A DNA stretch of 64,000 bases from Streptomyces sp. GQFP (GTDB lineage Bacteria > Actinomycetota > Actinomycetes > Streptomycetales > Streptomycetaceae), in assembly GCF_021545335.1 (NCBI RefSeq), contig NZ_CP089312.1, positions 4,898,001 to 4,962,000 of the forward strand. Direction: 5' to 3'. The notes beneath the pieces are model-generated. The model did not search any database and was not told where the DNA came from. It saw nothing but the letters and a program-made list of their open reading frames with translations. Position numbers and translations under genes: made by a program. This document shows, in pieces, positions 33,625-40,853 of this stretch. Each line of letters opens with the position of its first letter. Position 1 is the first letter of the stretch.

Positions 33625-34035
33625 ATGCGGGATTTCAGTAGCAGGGGAAGGAAACTCGCCTCCGCCACAGCAGTGGCTTCGCTGGTGGTCGCGGCTTCCG
33701 CGACAGCGACCAGTGCGACACAGGCCAATCCGGACAAGTCGAGGGTCATCGTCTCGGGAACCGCGAGTTGCGAGCGATTCGAGGACTCGTCAGTGACCGA
33801 TGTGTCCATAACCCCCGCCGGCAAGGACGCCAAGACAGCCGAACTCTCCGGTGAGGACACGAAGGAGAAGTACAAGCTGACCTTCACGGGCGTCCCGAAG
33901 CTCCCGAAGAGCTGGCAGGCCAACGCCACGGTCAACTGCGTGGACAGCGAGGACGACACGCACACCTTCAGCAAGAGCTTCAAGATCCAGAGGCCCGCGG
34001 GCACGACGGAAACCCAGACCCTGAACCTCAAGTAG
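33625..34035 (+). CDS. small secreted protein of unknown function
   Basis: 136 residues from ATG 33625, chosen because GGAG lies 7 bases upstream and a signal peptide starts directly after it (RKLASATAVASLVVAASAT); a longer frame upstream has no ribosome site. The mature protein of about 100 residues is beta-rich and charged, with two Cys (ASCERFED and TVNCVDSED) likely to form one disulfide, and ends ETQTLNLK. It resembles small immunoglobulin-like secreted proteins but no family is recognised. It is monocistronic, with a nested hairpin after the stop. Confidence 0.7.
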   Translation: MRDFSSRGRKLASATAVASLVVAASATATSATQANPDKSRVIVSGTASCERFEDSSVTDVSITPAGKDAKTAELSGEDTKEKYKLTFTGVPKLPKSWQANATVNCVDSEDDTHTFSKSFKIQRPAGTTETQTLNLK

Positions 34036-34046
34036 GTCCCGACGAC

Positions 34047-34090
34047 GGCCCGCTGCGAACCCCGCGACATCGCGGCACGCGCGGCGGGCC
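34047..34090 (+). terminator. nested hairpin after the small secreted protein
   Basis: Outer arms GGCCCGC / GCGGGCC enclose a second stem CCGCGA-CA-TCGCGG, starting 12 bp after the stop. No T-tract follows, consistent with Streptomyces terminators. Confidence 0.5.
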
Positions 34091-34203
34091 GGCCGCCGTC
34101 CCTCCCGAAACTCTATACTCGGGGGGAATCAATATCTGTCCTCGCGGTCGAAGAGTTTAATGGACCTCGCAGGGAGAGTTTTTTTCGCACCTCTGCAGCG
34201 TGC

Positions 34204-34323
34204 TACTGTCGATCTCGGTTGCAGTTTTGGTACCCAAATCCATTTTCCGGCGGGGCATCATCGCGGCGACATGGTATCCGTACCGTGCGGATTCCGATGC
34301 ACTGCCCCAAAGGAGATATGAAC
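34204..34323 (+). promoter_or_regulatory. csp leader 1: promoter and conserved 5' UTR hairpin
   Basis: An extended -10-like TGCTACTGT (34202-34210) precedes a leader of about 110 nt. The leader shares blocks with the second csp leader: TTGCAGTT, CCGGCGGGGCA, GCGGCGAC and GCCCCAA-GGAGAT. A hairpin GGTATCCG-TACCGTG-CGGATTCC (34273-34295) is matched by GGGGTCCG-CACGGTG-CGGGCCCC in the other leader, with paired changes that keep the stem. Long structured leaders are typical of cold-shock genes. Confidence 0.65.
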
Positions 34324-34527
34324 ATGGCTACTGGCACCGTGAAGTGGTTCAACGCGGCAAAGGGTTTCGGCTTCATCGAGCAGGACGGTGGCGGCCCTGA
34401 CGTGTTCGCCCACTTCTCGAACATCGCCTCCCAGGGCTTCCGCGAGCTACTGGAAGGCCAGAAGGTCACCTTCGATGTCGCGCAGGGCCAAAAGGGCCCG
34501 ACGGCCGAGAACATCGTTCTCGCCTGA
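34324..34527 (+). CDS. cold-shock protein, CspA family (copy 1)
   Basis: A 67-residue single cold-shock domain of standard length. RNP1 is KGFGFI (13-18) and RNP2 VFAHF (27-31), the single-strand nucleic-acid-binding faces. The start is the second ATG (34324): AGGAG is 8 bases from it but only 2 from the ATG at 34318. It binds RNA/DNA as a chaperone that melts secondary structure. A long conserved leader precedes it and a terminator follows at 34546, ahead of a DEAD-box helicase. The second copy (62839-63042) differs at about ten positions, for example AHF to AHY and a C-terminal IVLA to ILPA. Confidence 0.95.
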   Translation: MATGTVKWFNAAKGFGFIEQDGGGPDVFAHFSNIASQGFRELLEGQKVTFDVAQGQKGPTAENIVLA

Positions 34528-34545
34528 CGCTGACGCGCATTTCGT

Positions 34546-34583
34546 AGCTGGAGGCCGCATCCCTCGGGGTGCGGCCCCCAGCT
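34546..34583 (+). terminator. terminator between csp and helicase
   Basis: Hairpin with arms AGCTGG-A-GGCCGCA / TGCGGCC-CCCAGCT around TCCCTCGGGG, starting 19 bp after the csp stop. Confidence 0.75.
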
Positions 34584-34727
34584 GCACGCATTTCCCGCAG
34601 TGGCGTCACCTGCGGGACGAAGCATTCAGGGTCACAGTCTCATTTCGCGCCCTGTAGGCGACAACCGCTTTCGCATTCTATTCGGCCCGTTCCTGTAATT
34701 CTCTGCGCCGCTTTTCCGCTGCGAGAA

Positions 34728-34754
34728 TTCCTTGATACGTGCCGTATCAAGGAA
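34728..34754 (+). promoter_or_regulatory. perfect hairpin covering the helicase ribosome-binding site
   Basis: TTCCTTGATAC - GTGCC - GTATCAAGGAA, 11-bp perfect arms. The right arm contains the AAGGAA part of the AAGGAAGG ribosome site, which ends 6 bases before the ATG at 34763. In RNA the stem would hide the site, so this may be a thermometer or protein-controlled switch. As DNA it could equally be an operator. Confidence 0.7.
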
Positions 34755-34762
34755 GGTTCTGA

Positions 34763-36277
34763 ATGAACCGCACACGTACGAACGACCGTTCCTCCCGCAC
34801 CCGCAGCCGCACCGGCGCCCCCGCTTTCGGCGCTGGCGCCGGTGCGAAGCGGGGCAGCCGGTTCGGCTCGTCGACCCCGAGCCGTTCCGGCGGTCCGAGC
34901 CGCTCGGGCGGCCACGGCCGCCGACCCGCCGCGATCCAGGGCGAGTTCGCCCTGCCGAAGACCATCACTCCCGCGCTGCCCGCCGTCGATGCCTTCGCCG
35001 ACCTCGACATGCCGGCCAAGCTGCTGGCCGCCCTCGGCGCGCAAGGCGTGACCGTGCCCTTCCCCATCCAGGGTGCCACCCTGCCCAACAGCCTCGCAGG
35101 CCGTGACGTGCTCGGCCGCGGCCGTACCGGCTCCGGCAAGACCCTGGCCTTCGGCCTCGCGCTGCTGGCCCGTACCGCCGGACAGCGCGCCGAGCCCCGG
35201 CAGCCGCTCGCTCTCGTCCTCGTCCCCACCCGCGAGCTGGCCCAGCAGGTGACCGACGCCCTCACCCCGTACGCCCGCGCCGTGCGGCTGCGCCTGACCA
35301 CGGTCGTCGGCGGCATGCCGATCGGCAGGCAGGCCGGAGCGCTGCTCGCGGGCGCGGAGGTCGTCGTAGCCACGCCCGGCCGGTTGAAGGACCTCATCGA
35401 CCGGGGCGCCTGCCGCCTGGACCAGGTCGCGATCACCGTCCTCGACGAGGCCGACCAGATGGCCGACATGGGCTTCATGCCGCAGGTCACCGCCCTCCTC
35501 GACCAGGTGCGTCCCGAGGGGCAGCGGATGCTGTTCTCCGCCACCCTGGACCGCAATGTCGACCTGCTGGTCCGTCGCTACCTGACCGACCCGGTCGTGC
35601 ACTCGGTGGACCCCTCGGCCGGTGCGGTGACCACGATGGAGCACCACGTGCTGCACGTCCACGGCGCCGACAAGCACCGGACGACGACGGAGATCGCGGC
35701 GCGCGACGGCCGGGTCATGATGTTCCTGGACACCAAGCACGCCGTGGACCGGCTGACCCAGGACCTGCTGAACAGCGGTGTCCGGGCCGCCGCCCTGCAC
35801 GGCGGGAAGTCGCAGCCGCAGCGCACCCGGACCCTCGCACAGTTCAAGACCGGCCACGTGACCGTGCTGGTCGCGACGAACGTGGCGGCGCGCGGCATCC
35901 ACGTCGACAACCTCGACCTCGTCGTGAACGTCGACCCGCCGACCGACCCCAAGGACTACCTCCACCGGGGTGGCCGCACCGCCCGCGCCGGCGAGTCCGG
36001 CAGCGTCGTCACCCTTGTCACCCCGAACCAGCGCCGCGACATGACCCGCCTGATGGCGGCCGCGGGCATCACCCCGCAGACCACCCAGGTCCGCTCGGGC
36101 GAAGAGGCCCTGAACCGCATCACCGGCGCCCAGGCACCCTCCGGCATCCCCGTCGTCATCACCGCCCCCGTCGTCGAACGCGCCAAGCGCGGCGCGACCT
36201 CCCGCGGCAGGCGCCGGCCCGCTTCGAAGGCCCGGCGCGGGAGCGGGCAGCGGTCCGCCTCCAACGCGGCGGCCTGA
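34763..36277 (+). CDS. DEAD-box RNA helicase (copy 1)
   Basis: 504 residues. An Arg/Ser/Gly-rich N-terminal tail (1-60) precedes the helicase core: Q motif PFPIQGATLP, motif I GRTGSGKT, PTRELAQQ, TPGR, motif II DEAD (VLDEADQMADMGF), SAT (FSATLDR), ARGIH and HRGGRTARAG (motif VI). The C-terminal 40 residues are basic. The enzyme unwinds short RNA duplexes with ATP, and with the cold-shock protein upstream a role in cold adaptation is likely. Translation may be gated by the hairpin at 34728-34754. The last six bases before the start and the GAAGGTTCTG block are shared with copy 2 at 60969-62519. Confidence 0.93.
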   Translation: MNRTRTNDRSSRTRSRTGAPAFGAGAGAKRGSRFGSSTPSRSGGPSRSGGHGRRPAAIQGEFALPKTITPALPAVDAFADLDMPAKLLAALGAQGVTVPFPIQGATLPNSLAGRDVLGRGRTGSGKTLAFGLALLARTAGQRAEPRQPLALVLVPTRELAQQVTDALTPYARAVRLRLTTVVGGMPIGRQAGALLAGAEVVVATPGRLKDLIDRGACRLDQVAITVLDEADQMADMGFMPQVTALLDQVRPEGQRMLFSATLDRNVDLLVRRYLTDPVVHSVDPSAGAVTTMEHHVLHVHGADKHRTTTEIAARDGRVMMFLDTKHAVDRLTQDLLNSGVRAAALHGGKSQPQRTRTLAQFKTGHVTVLVATNVAARGIHVDNLDLVVNVDPPTDPKDYLHRGGRTARAGESGSVVTLVTPNQRRDMTRLMAAAGITPQTTQVRSGEEALNRITGAQAPSGIPVVITAPVVERAKRGATSRGRRRPASKARRGSGQRSASNAAA

Positions 36278-36391
36278 GAACCACGTGATCGGGAAGCCGA
36301 CCCAGCTCCGCAGGAGACACGGGCGGCGGTCCACAGGTGTAACGACAAGACCGTCCCCTTCTTCCTCCTGTTCTTCCTCCTGTGAGGCACC

Positions 36392-36703
36392 ATGCGCTGT
36401 GTCATCGCCCGTTTCCCGTTCGACCTGACCAAGAGCGGTGTCCTGGAGTCGATGAAGGGCGTCAAGCCCGAGCAGGTCACCGGCGAGTCCGTGATCATCG
36501 GCCGCCGCATCTACCCCGTCAAGCAGGTCGGTCAGGTCATCACCCGTCAGGACCGCCGCGACTTCAGCACCGGTGAAGTCCTCCGGGCCATGACCCGGCT
36601 CGGGTTCACCTGCCGCGGCCTTCCCCGGGCCGCCATGCCCACGCGCGTCCCCGGCCCGCTCCAGCATGCCTCCGCGCTGCCCGGCATCCCGGTGACCGTC
36701 TGA
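36392..36703 (+). CDS. small conserved protein of the csp/helicase cassette (copy 1)
   Basis: 103 residues from ATG 36392 behind GAGGCACC, the same ribosome-site context as copy 2. The conserved core is MRCVIARFPFDL, a short helix, then IIGRRIYPVKQVGQVITRQD-RRDF and RAMTRLGFTCRGLP. The C-terminal 30 residues diverge. It sits 114 bp after the helicase and before a strong terminator, and the same neighbour arrangement occurs in cassette 2. It may be a small RNA- or helicase-binding protein; there is no direct evidence for function and I know no named domain. Confidence 0.75.
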   Translation: MRCVIARFPFDLTKSGVLESMKGVKPEQVTGESVIIGRRIYPVKQVGQVITRQDRRDFSTGEVLRAMTRLGFTCRGLPRAAMPTRVPGPLQHASALPGIPVTV

Positions 36704-36740
36704 CGGACAGGACCGGCGCGAGCCGACACCGAACCGCGAG

Positions 36741-36774
36741 GAGGGCCCGACCGGCACGCACCGGTCGGGCCCTC
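36741..36774. terminator. bidirectional terminator
   Basis: Perfect 14-bp stem GAGGGCCCGACCGG / CCGGTCGGGCCCTC with loop CACGCA, placed between the plus-strand small protein and the minus-strand gene ending at 36809. Confidence 0.9.
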
Positions 36775-36808
36775 CCGCGTACCCAGGGGTTTCCTGCGCG
36801 GCGCCGGA

Positions 36809-37168
36809 TCAGTGGTCGGAGTAGCTGAAGTCGCCCACGGTCCAGGCGCTCACATCCGCGATCGAGACGCGATACATCCCGCCCGTCTCCGGGATCCCCA
36901 CCGCGCCCTGAAGGATGCGGGCCACATGGAAGTGCAGATGCGTGGGAGGCCCCTCCTGCGGCGTCATCGCGGTGAAGACGGCGGCGAACTCGCCCAGCCG
37001 GGCGGAGTCCGTCAGGACCTCCGACACCCGCTGCCTCCACACGGCTTCGGGAGCCAGCCGACCGGTGACGACAGCGCCACCGGTGACCACGGTCAGGGAC
37101 ATCTGATTGCTCTGCCCGGACTCCACCAGGGCGGCAACCTCAACGAGCAGTTCGTCAGGCTTCGACAT
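36809..37168 (-). CDS. small conserved protein, possibly GvpU-like
   Basis: 119 residues from ATG 37168 (TCCCATG context; the frame is open farther upstream, but that part is Arg/Gly shadow sequence). A helical start (DELLVEVAALVESGQ) precedes a two-strand segment, MSLTVVTGGAVVTGRLAP, then amphipathic helices and a C-terminal THLHFHVARILQGA / YRVSIADVSAWTVGDFSYSD. The SLTVxxGGxVVxGxLxP strand pair is reminiscent of GvpU-type gas-vesicle accessory proteins, but no gas-vesicle genes are nearby, so I treat it as unknown. It is monocistronic. Confidence 0.6.
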   Translation of the reverse strand: MSKPDELLVEVAALVESGQSNQMSLTVVTGGAVVTGRLAPEAVWRQRVSEVLTDSARLGEFAAVFTAMTPQEGPPTHLHFHVARILQGAVGIPETGGMYRVSIADVSAWTVGDFSYSDH

Positions 37169-37722
37169 GGGAGCCAATCCTATGCACCGGCCGCCCCGTC
37201 CCCTCGCGCCGTCCCCTCGCCCCGTCCTCTCGCCCTGTCCCCTCGATGCTCTCCTGGATGAGCACGAAAATCTATGACGGCCGGAGTAGACATTGGGTGG
37301 TGGCGTGGTTATGGTTTCTCTCGTAGCCCAGAGAGACCGCAAGGCCTGGCAGAGACGAACTGCCGGCCGCAGTACCCGCAGTTGCAGTGCGTATGACGGT
37401 GTGGTGGTGGAGTTCCGGAGCCAGGTTGGTAGCAGGACGGCGACGGGACTGACGACCGGACCGGGTGGCTCGCAGTGATCAGGAGCCGCCGTCAGCAGTA
37501 CCAGGCAAGAAGTTGATCACCGAGGGACGAACGGAGGATCCAACCGCCATCAGGATCGCCCGGGCCGAAAGGCTGAGCCCGGGTACCGCAGGACATCGAT
37601 AGTGAGGTGGTCTCCGGTCAGGCAACCGCGATCCCCGCACACCCGGCGGCATATCGGCCGGGGCAGCGGAAACACAGGGTCGGCGCAGTATCAGGGCCGA
37701 CAGATGGTGTAGTAGTTCCTTC
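37169..37722. other. non-coding stretch, about 550 bp
   Basis: Lower GC than the flanks at 37270-37420. It includes a short CCCCTCGCCCCGTCCTCTCG-like pyrimidine-rich run at 37195-37245. Short plus- and minus-strand frames have no ribosome sites or protein character. I see no RNA gene. A promoter for the MerR gene is expected here. Confidence 0.5.
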
Positions 37723-37754
37723 GGGGCCCTGGTGCCGTACGGCACCAGGGCCCC
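37723..37754. terminator. 32-bp perfect palindrome upstream of the MerR gene
   Basis: Arms of 14 bp (GGGGCCCTGGTGCC / GGCACCAGGGCCCC) around the self-complementary GTAC, 26 bp before the MerR start. It could be a terminator, an attenuator or an operator. Its position between promoter region and start favours a regulatory role. Confidence 0.6.
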
Positions 37755-37780
37755 TCCCCGCGTTCCATGAGAGAGGTTCA

Positions 37781-38119
37781 ATGACAGCAGACGACTCGTT
37801 CGGCCGTCTCGACGACGATGACTATCCCGCCTACACCATGGGCCGGGCGGCAGACATGATCGGCACCACCCAGGGCTTCCTCCGCGCCCTCGGAGAGGCC
37901 CGCCTGATCACCCCGCTCCGCTCCGAGGGCGGCCACCGCCGCTACTCCCGCTACCAGCTGCGCATCGCCGCCCGCGCCCGGGAACTCGTCGACCAGGGCA
38001 CCCCCATCGAGGCCGCCTGCCGCATCATCATCCTCGAGGACCAGCTCGAGGAAGCTCAGCGCATCAACGCCGAATACCGCCGCGCCGCCGAATCATCCAC
38101 GCCGCCGCCCTCGGCCTGA
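37781..38119 (+). CDS. MerR-type helix-turn-helix regulator
   Basis: 112 residues from ATG 37781 with GAGAGG 4 bases upstream. An acidic start (DDSFGRLDDDDYPAY) precedes the MerR winged helix (TMGRAADMIGTTQGFLRALG, then SEGGHRRYSRYQL with the GHRRY wing). The C-terminal coiled coil AACRIIILEDQLEEAQRIN has no Cys, so this is not a metal sensor. Small regulators of this type are widespread in Streptomyces and often lie near cold-shock genes. It lacks a ligand domain, so its signal is unknown. The 32-bp palindrome just upstream may be its own site. Confidence 0.85.
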   Translation: MTADDSFGRLDDDDYPAYTMGRAADMIGTTQGFLRALGEARLITPLRSEGGHRRYSRYQLRIAARARELVDQGTPIEAACRIIILEDQLEEAQRINAEYRRAAESSTPPPSA

Positions 38120-38466
38120 ACCGAGTGTGCCCGTCGGGATCGGCGGCCCTCGGTCGCCGAAGGAGTGCTACTCGGGCGCGGACCCCTCTACCGGGTCCGC
38201 CCCGGCGTCAGCGCTGCACAGAAGGCCTCGCGGGGGTGGAGGTCCCTGTGCGCGGAGGTCGCCCCTCGGAGCAGCGGCAGTCAGACCGCCGCCAGGTACT
38301 GGGGTGAGCATTGGTCGTAGGAACCGATGAGGTGGTCGGCGGTGTGGCGCACCATGTTCACAGCCTGGGCAGTGTGTTTCTCCCGCACGAGGACGCGAGC
38401 GTGCACGCGGACGCTGGCAGCGAGGCCGAGACGGTGCGGCGGAGTTCAGAGCCCCGCACCTCTCAG
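38120..38466. other. non-coding stretch with a possible gene remnant
   Basis: On the minus strand, 38290-38420 reads with good protein character (VREKHTAQAVNMVRHTADHL, then IGSYDQCSPQYLAAV and TGA) but has no proper start and is closed upstream by a TGA near 38450. It is directly downstream of the Nudix gene. It may be a truncated small gene. Nothing else is recognised. Confidence 0.35.
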
Positions 38467-38934
38467 CTACCGAGCAGCCGGCATGTTCCCGTCCCGCCAG
38501 TCGTCTACTCGCTTTCGGATGCTCGGGACCATCGGAAGCGCGTCGACCTCCTCGGCCAGGAACCAGCCGACATCGGTGGACTCCTCGGACACGGCAAGTT
38601 GCCCCGCCACAGGGCGTGCCAGGAAGCAGATGGAGAACTCCTGCCGTACCTCGCCGTCGTCGTAGGCGATGACGTGACGGGGGTTGGTGTAGGTGCCGAC
38701 GATCCCGGTGATCTCGACGTCGAAACCGGTCTCCTCGCGGGTCTCCCGAACGGCACAGTCCGGCAGTGACTCGCCGATGTGCATGACACCGCCGGGAAGC
38801 GCCCACATGTCGTTGTCGCTACGACGTTGCAGCAGGATGCGGCCGGAGTCGTCGACGACGACCACGGACGCGGCCGGGACCAGGCGTTGTGCGGCCGGAG
38901 CGTTCGGGTCGTCCTCGTAGTCGCGCCTACCCAC
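38467..38934 (-). CDS. Nudix hydrolase
   Basis: 155 residues from GTG 38934. The Nudix box is complete at residues 48-70: GGVMHIGESLPDCAVRETRE followed by ETG, fitting G-x5-E-x7-R-E-x2-E-E-x-G. Strands ASVVVVDDSGRILLQRR and DNDMWALPGG precede it. It hydrolyses nucleoside-diphosphate-linked substrates with Mg2+; the substrate is not predictable. The start overlaps the end of the DUF5919-type regulator by 8 bp, so the two are coexpressed, a pairing frequent in Streptomyces. Confidence 0.9.
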   Translation of the reverse strand: MGRRDYEDDPNAPAAQRLVPAASVVVVDDSGRILLQRRSDNDMWALPGGVMHIGESLPDCAVRETREETGFDVEITGIVGTYTNPRHVIAYDDGEVRQEFSICFLARPVAGQLAVSEESTDVGWFLAEEVDALPMVPSIRKRVDDWRDGNMPAAR

Positions 38935-39682
38935 GGCCGTTTCCTTCCCATACCGGAGTGCCCCGGTTCCACAGTTCGTCGACATGGGAGGCGAAGCGGT
39001 CGAACATGCCGTCGTTCTGGTGCCGACGCAGATGCAGCGTAGGGGCATCGTGCCCCACGCTGTGGGTCAGCAGGGGCGTCACGATCATGTCGTCGTCGAA
39101 GCGGAAGACGGACAGGTACGCGTGCCCATCGCTGAACCTCGCGTCTATGCCCGGCTGTTCCTTGATCTTCTCCAGTTCCGCGAGTGTCACGCGGATGCGG
39201 GTGGACAGGGTCAGCGCAACGTCTTCGTCCTGTTCGCGTGCGCGAGTGAGGTCACTGTCAGGGGCGCCGAGCAGAAAGCGCACTCGGCACCCTTGAGCGG
39301 CCTTGCGCTTCAGCGCGGTACCGAATCGAGCCTGCTCAAGCCAGAGAAAGTAGTTGGTGTACCCGGCAAAGGTCAGCTCTCGTTGGGCCTTGGTGATCAA
39401 CGAACGCCACACGGAGGCCGGACAGCCGGACCGGTAGGGATAGACGGACACGACCTCACGGTCCGGACCGACCTTTATCGCCTTCTTCGCGGCTACTGGC
39501 CACAACACCGACTCGTCCTCCCCGAGTGCTTCGCAGACGGCCCATCTGTGGCGGGCACGAGGTACCCGCCCGGTCTCCGTGATCCATCGGCCAACGGTCT
39601 TGATGTCCACGCCGCAGCTCTCCGCCAACTGACGGTCGGTCATTCGGGCTTGCAGCATGGCGCGGCGTAGCGGTTCATTCAC
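38927..39682 (-). CDS. DUF5919-type helix-turn-helix regulator
   Basis: 251 residues. The N-terminal helix-turn-helix (1-60) reads RRAMLQARMTDRQLAESCGV then DIKTVGRWITETGRVPR. The C-terminal domain (80-240) resembles DUF5919, a phospholipase-D-like fold without obvious catalytic HKD motifs: SLITKAQRELTFAGYTNYFL, GCRVRFLLGAPDSDLTR, LSVFRFDDDMIVTPLL. It probably controls the coupled Nudix gene and perhaps senses a nucleotide. The start codon follows a weak ribosome site. Immediately upstream are divergent small genes on the plus strand. Confidence 0.8.
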   Translation of the reverse strand: MNEPLRRAMLQARMTDRQLAESCGVDIKTVGRWITETGRVPRARHRWAVCEALGEDESVLWPVAAKKAIKVGPDREVVSVYPYRSGCPASVWRSLITKAQRELTFAGYTNYFLWLEQARFGTALKRKAAQGCRVRFLLGAPDSDLTRAREQDEDVALTLSTRIRVTLAELEKIKEQPGIDARFSDGHAYLSVFRFDDDMIVTPLLTHSVGHDAPTLHLRRHQNDGMFDRFASHVDELWNRGTPVWEGNGRG

Positions 39683-39779
39683 GGATGCCCCCGGGGACGT
39701 TAGGCACGCTTTTCACGGTAGCCCTGCTCCATGCCTAACGGTCGCCGAACGCAGTAGGAACGCCCCGTCAGAGGAGGAA

Positions 39780-39878
39780 GTGTGGTTGTCGACCATCCCA
39801 CCATCGCCGACGCCGACCGTCGTGCTGTACGTACGGCCCGGGGCGGTGGCCATCTGCCGCAGGAGGTTGACGCAGTGA
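39780..39878 (+). CDS. very small ORF, possible leader peptide
   Basis: 32 codons from GTG 39780 just behind AGGAGGAA, ending with a TGA that overlaps the next start as GTGA. It encodes Pro/Thr-rich then Arg-rich sequence (LSTIPPSPTPTVVLYVRPGA). A second GTG at 39782 in another frame shares the ribosome site. It may be a leader peptide for the coupled genes downstream. Coding status is uncertain. Confidence 0.35.
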   Translation: MWLSTIPPSPTPTVVLYVRPGAVAICRRRLTQ

Positions 39879-40012
39879 GCCAACCCATCGACACCACCCA
39901 CGACCGCCAGGAAGCACGACGCCGGCGAGCCTGGCAGCGAACGCCGTGGCCGACTGAGCACAGAGTGGTCATCGGGCGGAGTCTGACTCGCGGACGGGAG
40001 CTGTCGGCGTGA
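39875..40012 (+). CDS. small basic protein, coupled
   Basis: 45 residues from GTG 39875, with AGGAGG 8 bases upstream and GTGA overlaps at both ends. Sequence SQPIDTTHDRQEARRRRAW, then QRTPWPTEHRVVIG. The strong ribosome site and coupling on both sides argue that it is real. I do not recognise a family. Confidence 0.6.
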   Translation: MSQPIDTTHDRQEARRRRAWQRTPWPTEHRVVIGRSLTRGRELSA

Positions 40013-40377
40013 CGGAACACCTCGACGTAGTACGGCTTCTGCCGTGGGTGGGCTCCGGAGGCAAGCCCTGTTTTCTGGCCGGAGGCGGCTCCGGCGGGTA
40101 CGTCTCGCGACTCGCGGACAATATGGAGTCGATGCAACTCGGTCTGGCCGGCAGCCTGATCAAGGAAGCCCGCATCATGCTCGACGGCCGCAACTGGACG
40201 CCGGGTGAACTCCATTTGCTGGCCGTTGAGTTGACCGAGGCCCTCACCAACGTGCACCGCGTCGCGGAGAGCCGGGGCGCGCGCCTGTCCGTTCGTTCCT
40301 GGGACGATTCCGACCTGGCTGACGATGACGACGGGGACTACGGCAGTTCCGCAGAGCCAACTGAGGCTGTCGGGTGA
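40009..40377 (+). CDS. conserved hypothetical protein, coupled
   Basis: 122 residues from GTG 40009. A Gly-rich start (LPWVGSGGKPCFLAGGGSGG) precedes two helices (YVSRLADNMESMQLGLAG, LIKEARIMLD) and a conserved-looking ELHLLAVELTEALTNVHRVA helix. The tail is Asp-rich. Similar proteins occur near XRE/DUF5919-type regulators in Streptomyces, but no function is known to me. It sits between the 45-residue gene and the frameshifted zinc-ribbon gene, overlapping both by GTGA. Confidence 0.6.
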   Translation: MTEHLDVVRLLPWVGSGGKPCFLAGGGSGGYVSRLADNMESMQLGLAGSLIKEARIMLDGRNWTPGELHLLAVELTEALTNVHRVAESRGARLSVRSWDDSDLADDDDGDYGSSAEPTEAVG

Positions 40378-40539
40378 CAACCTCCCGAGCGCGGCACCCT
40401 CTGTGGGACGTGCACAGGCACACGCCGTATCTGGTGCCCTGACTGCTGCGGGTTCGAGGGCTGCTGGACCTGCGTGCACACGTACGCGGTGGCCTGTCCG
40501 TCCTGCAGCGAAGGGAAGTTGGAGCCGATCCGGTGGTGA
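40374..40539 (+). pseudogene. frameshifted small zinc-ribbon protein
   Basis: GTG 40374 opens a frame coupled (GTGA) to the gene before it, but it ends after 22 codons (TTSRARHPLWDVHRHT...). One base later in phase, a Cys-rich frame continues from about 40404 to TGA 40539: CGTCTGTRRIWCPDCCGFEG, then CWTCVHTYAVACPSCSEGK. This is a four-knuckle CxxC zinc-ribbon pattern. Skipping a single base near 40404 (CACCCTC|TGTGGG) joins the two. It is therefore a one-base frameshift mutant, a sequencing error, or a programmed frameshift. Confidence 0.65.
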
Positions 40540-40853
40540 GGCTCGGGCATCGATCGACCCGGTACCAGGTCCACGAGGGCCGGACGACTTCGTGGGCCTC
40601 GAACAGGTCGCCCCGGCGGTGTGGGCAGTACCGGCGGAAGCCCGACCGGTCACTCCCGCGGGGTCCACGCTCCCCCGACTTGCGGCGGAACTCCCGTACA
40701 CGGTGCTGCACGACCATGAGGACAAGCCTCAGGAGATCCGCTTCTGGGGGACCTCTGGTGATTGAGTGAGTCGCCAACCCCCGAGACCCGAAGCTGATTT
40801 CGGCCACCGCACGGCACTTACGAGTCACCGCACCTGGCCCGTATGGTTCCGGC
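40540..40853. other. 314-bp stretch with only a degenerate open frame
   Basis: A plus-strand frame closes at 40765 with a plausible end (LAAELPYTVLHDHEDKPQEI then a stop) but has no start or ribosome site of its own, and its upstream part overlaps the zinc-ribbon sequence. It may be a gene remnant. The last 40 bp hold the promoter of the next gene. Confidence 0.35.

Noticed and set aside
36809..37168. Gas-vesicle accessory (GvpU) assignment for the 119-residue protein
   Set aside because: Only a short strand-pair resemblance and no gas-vesicle genes in the window, so it is left as unknown.
37293..37478. A 61-codon plus-strand frame in the gap before the MerR gene
   Set aside because: Composition is random-like and no ribosome site is present.
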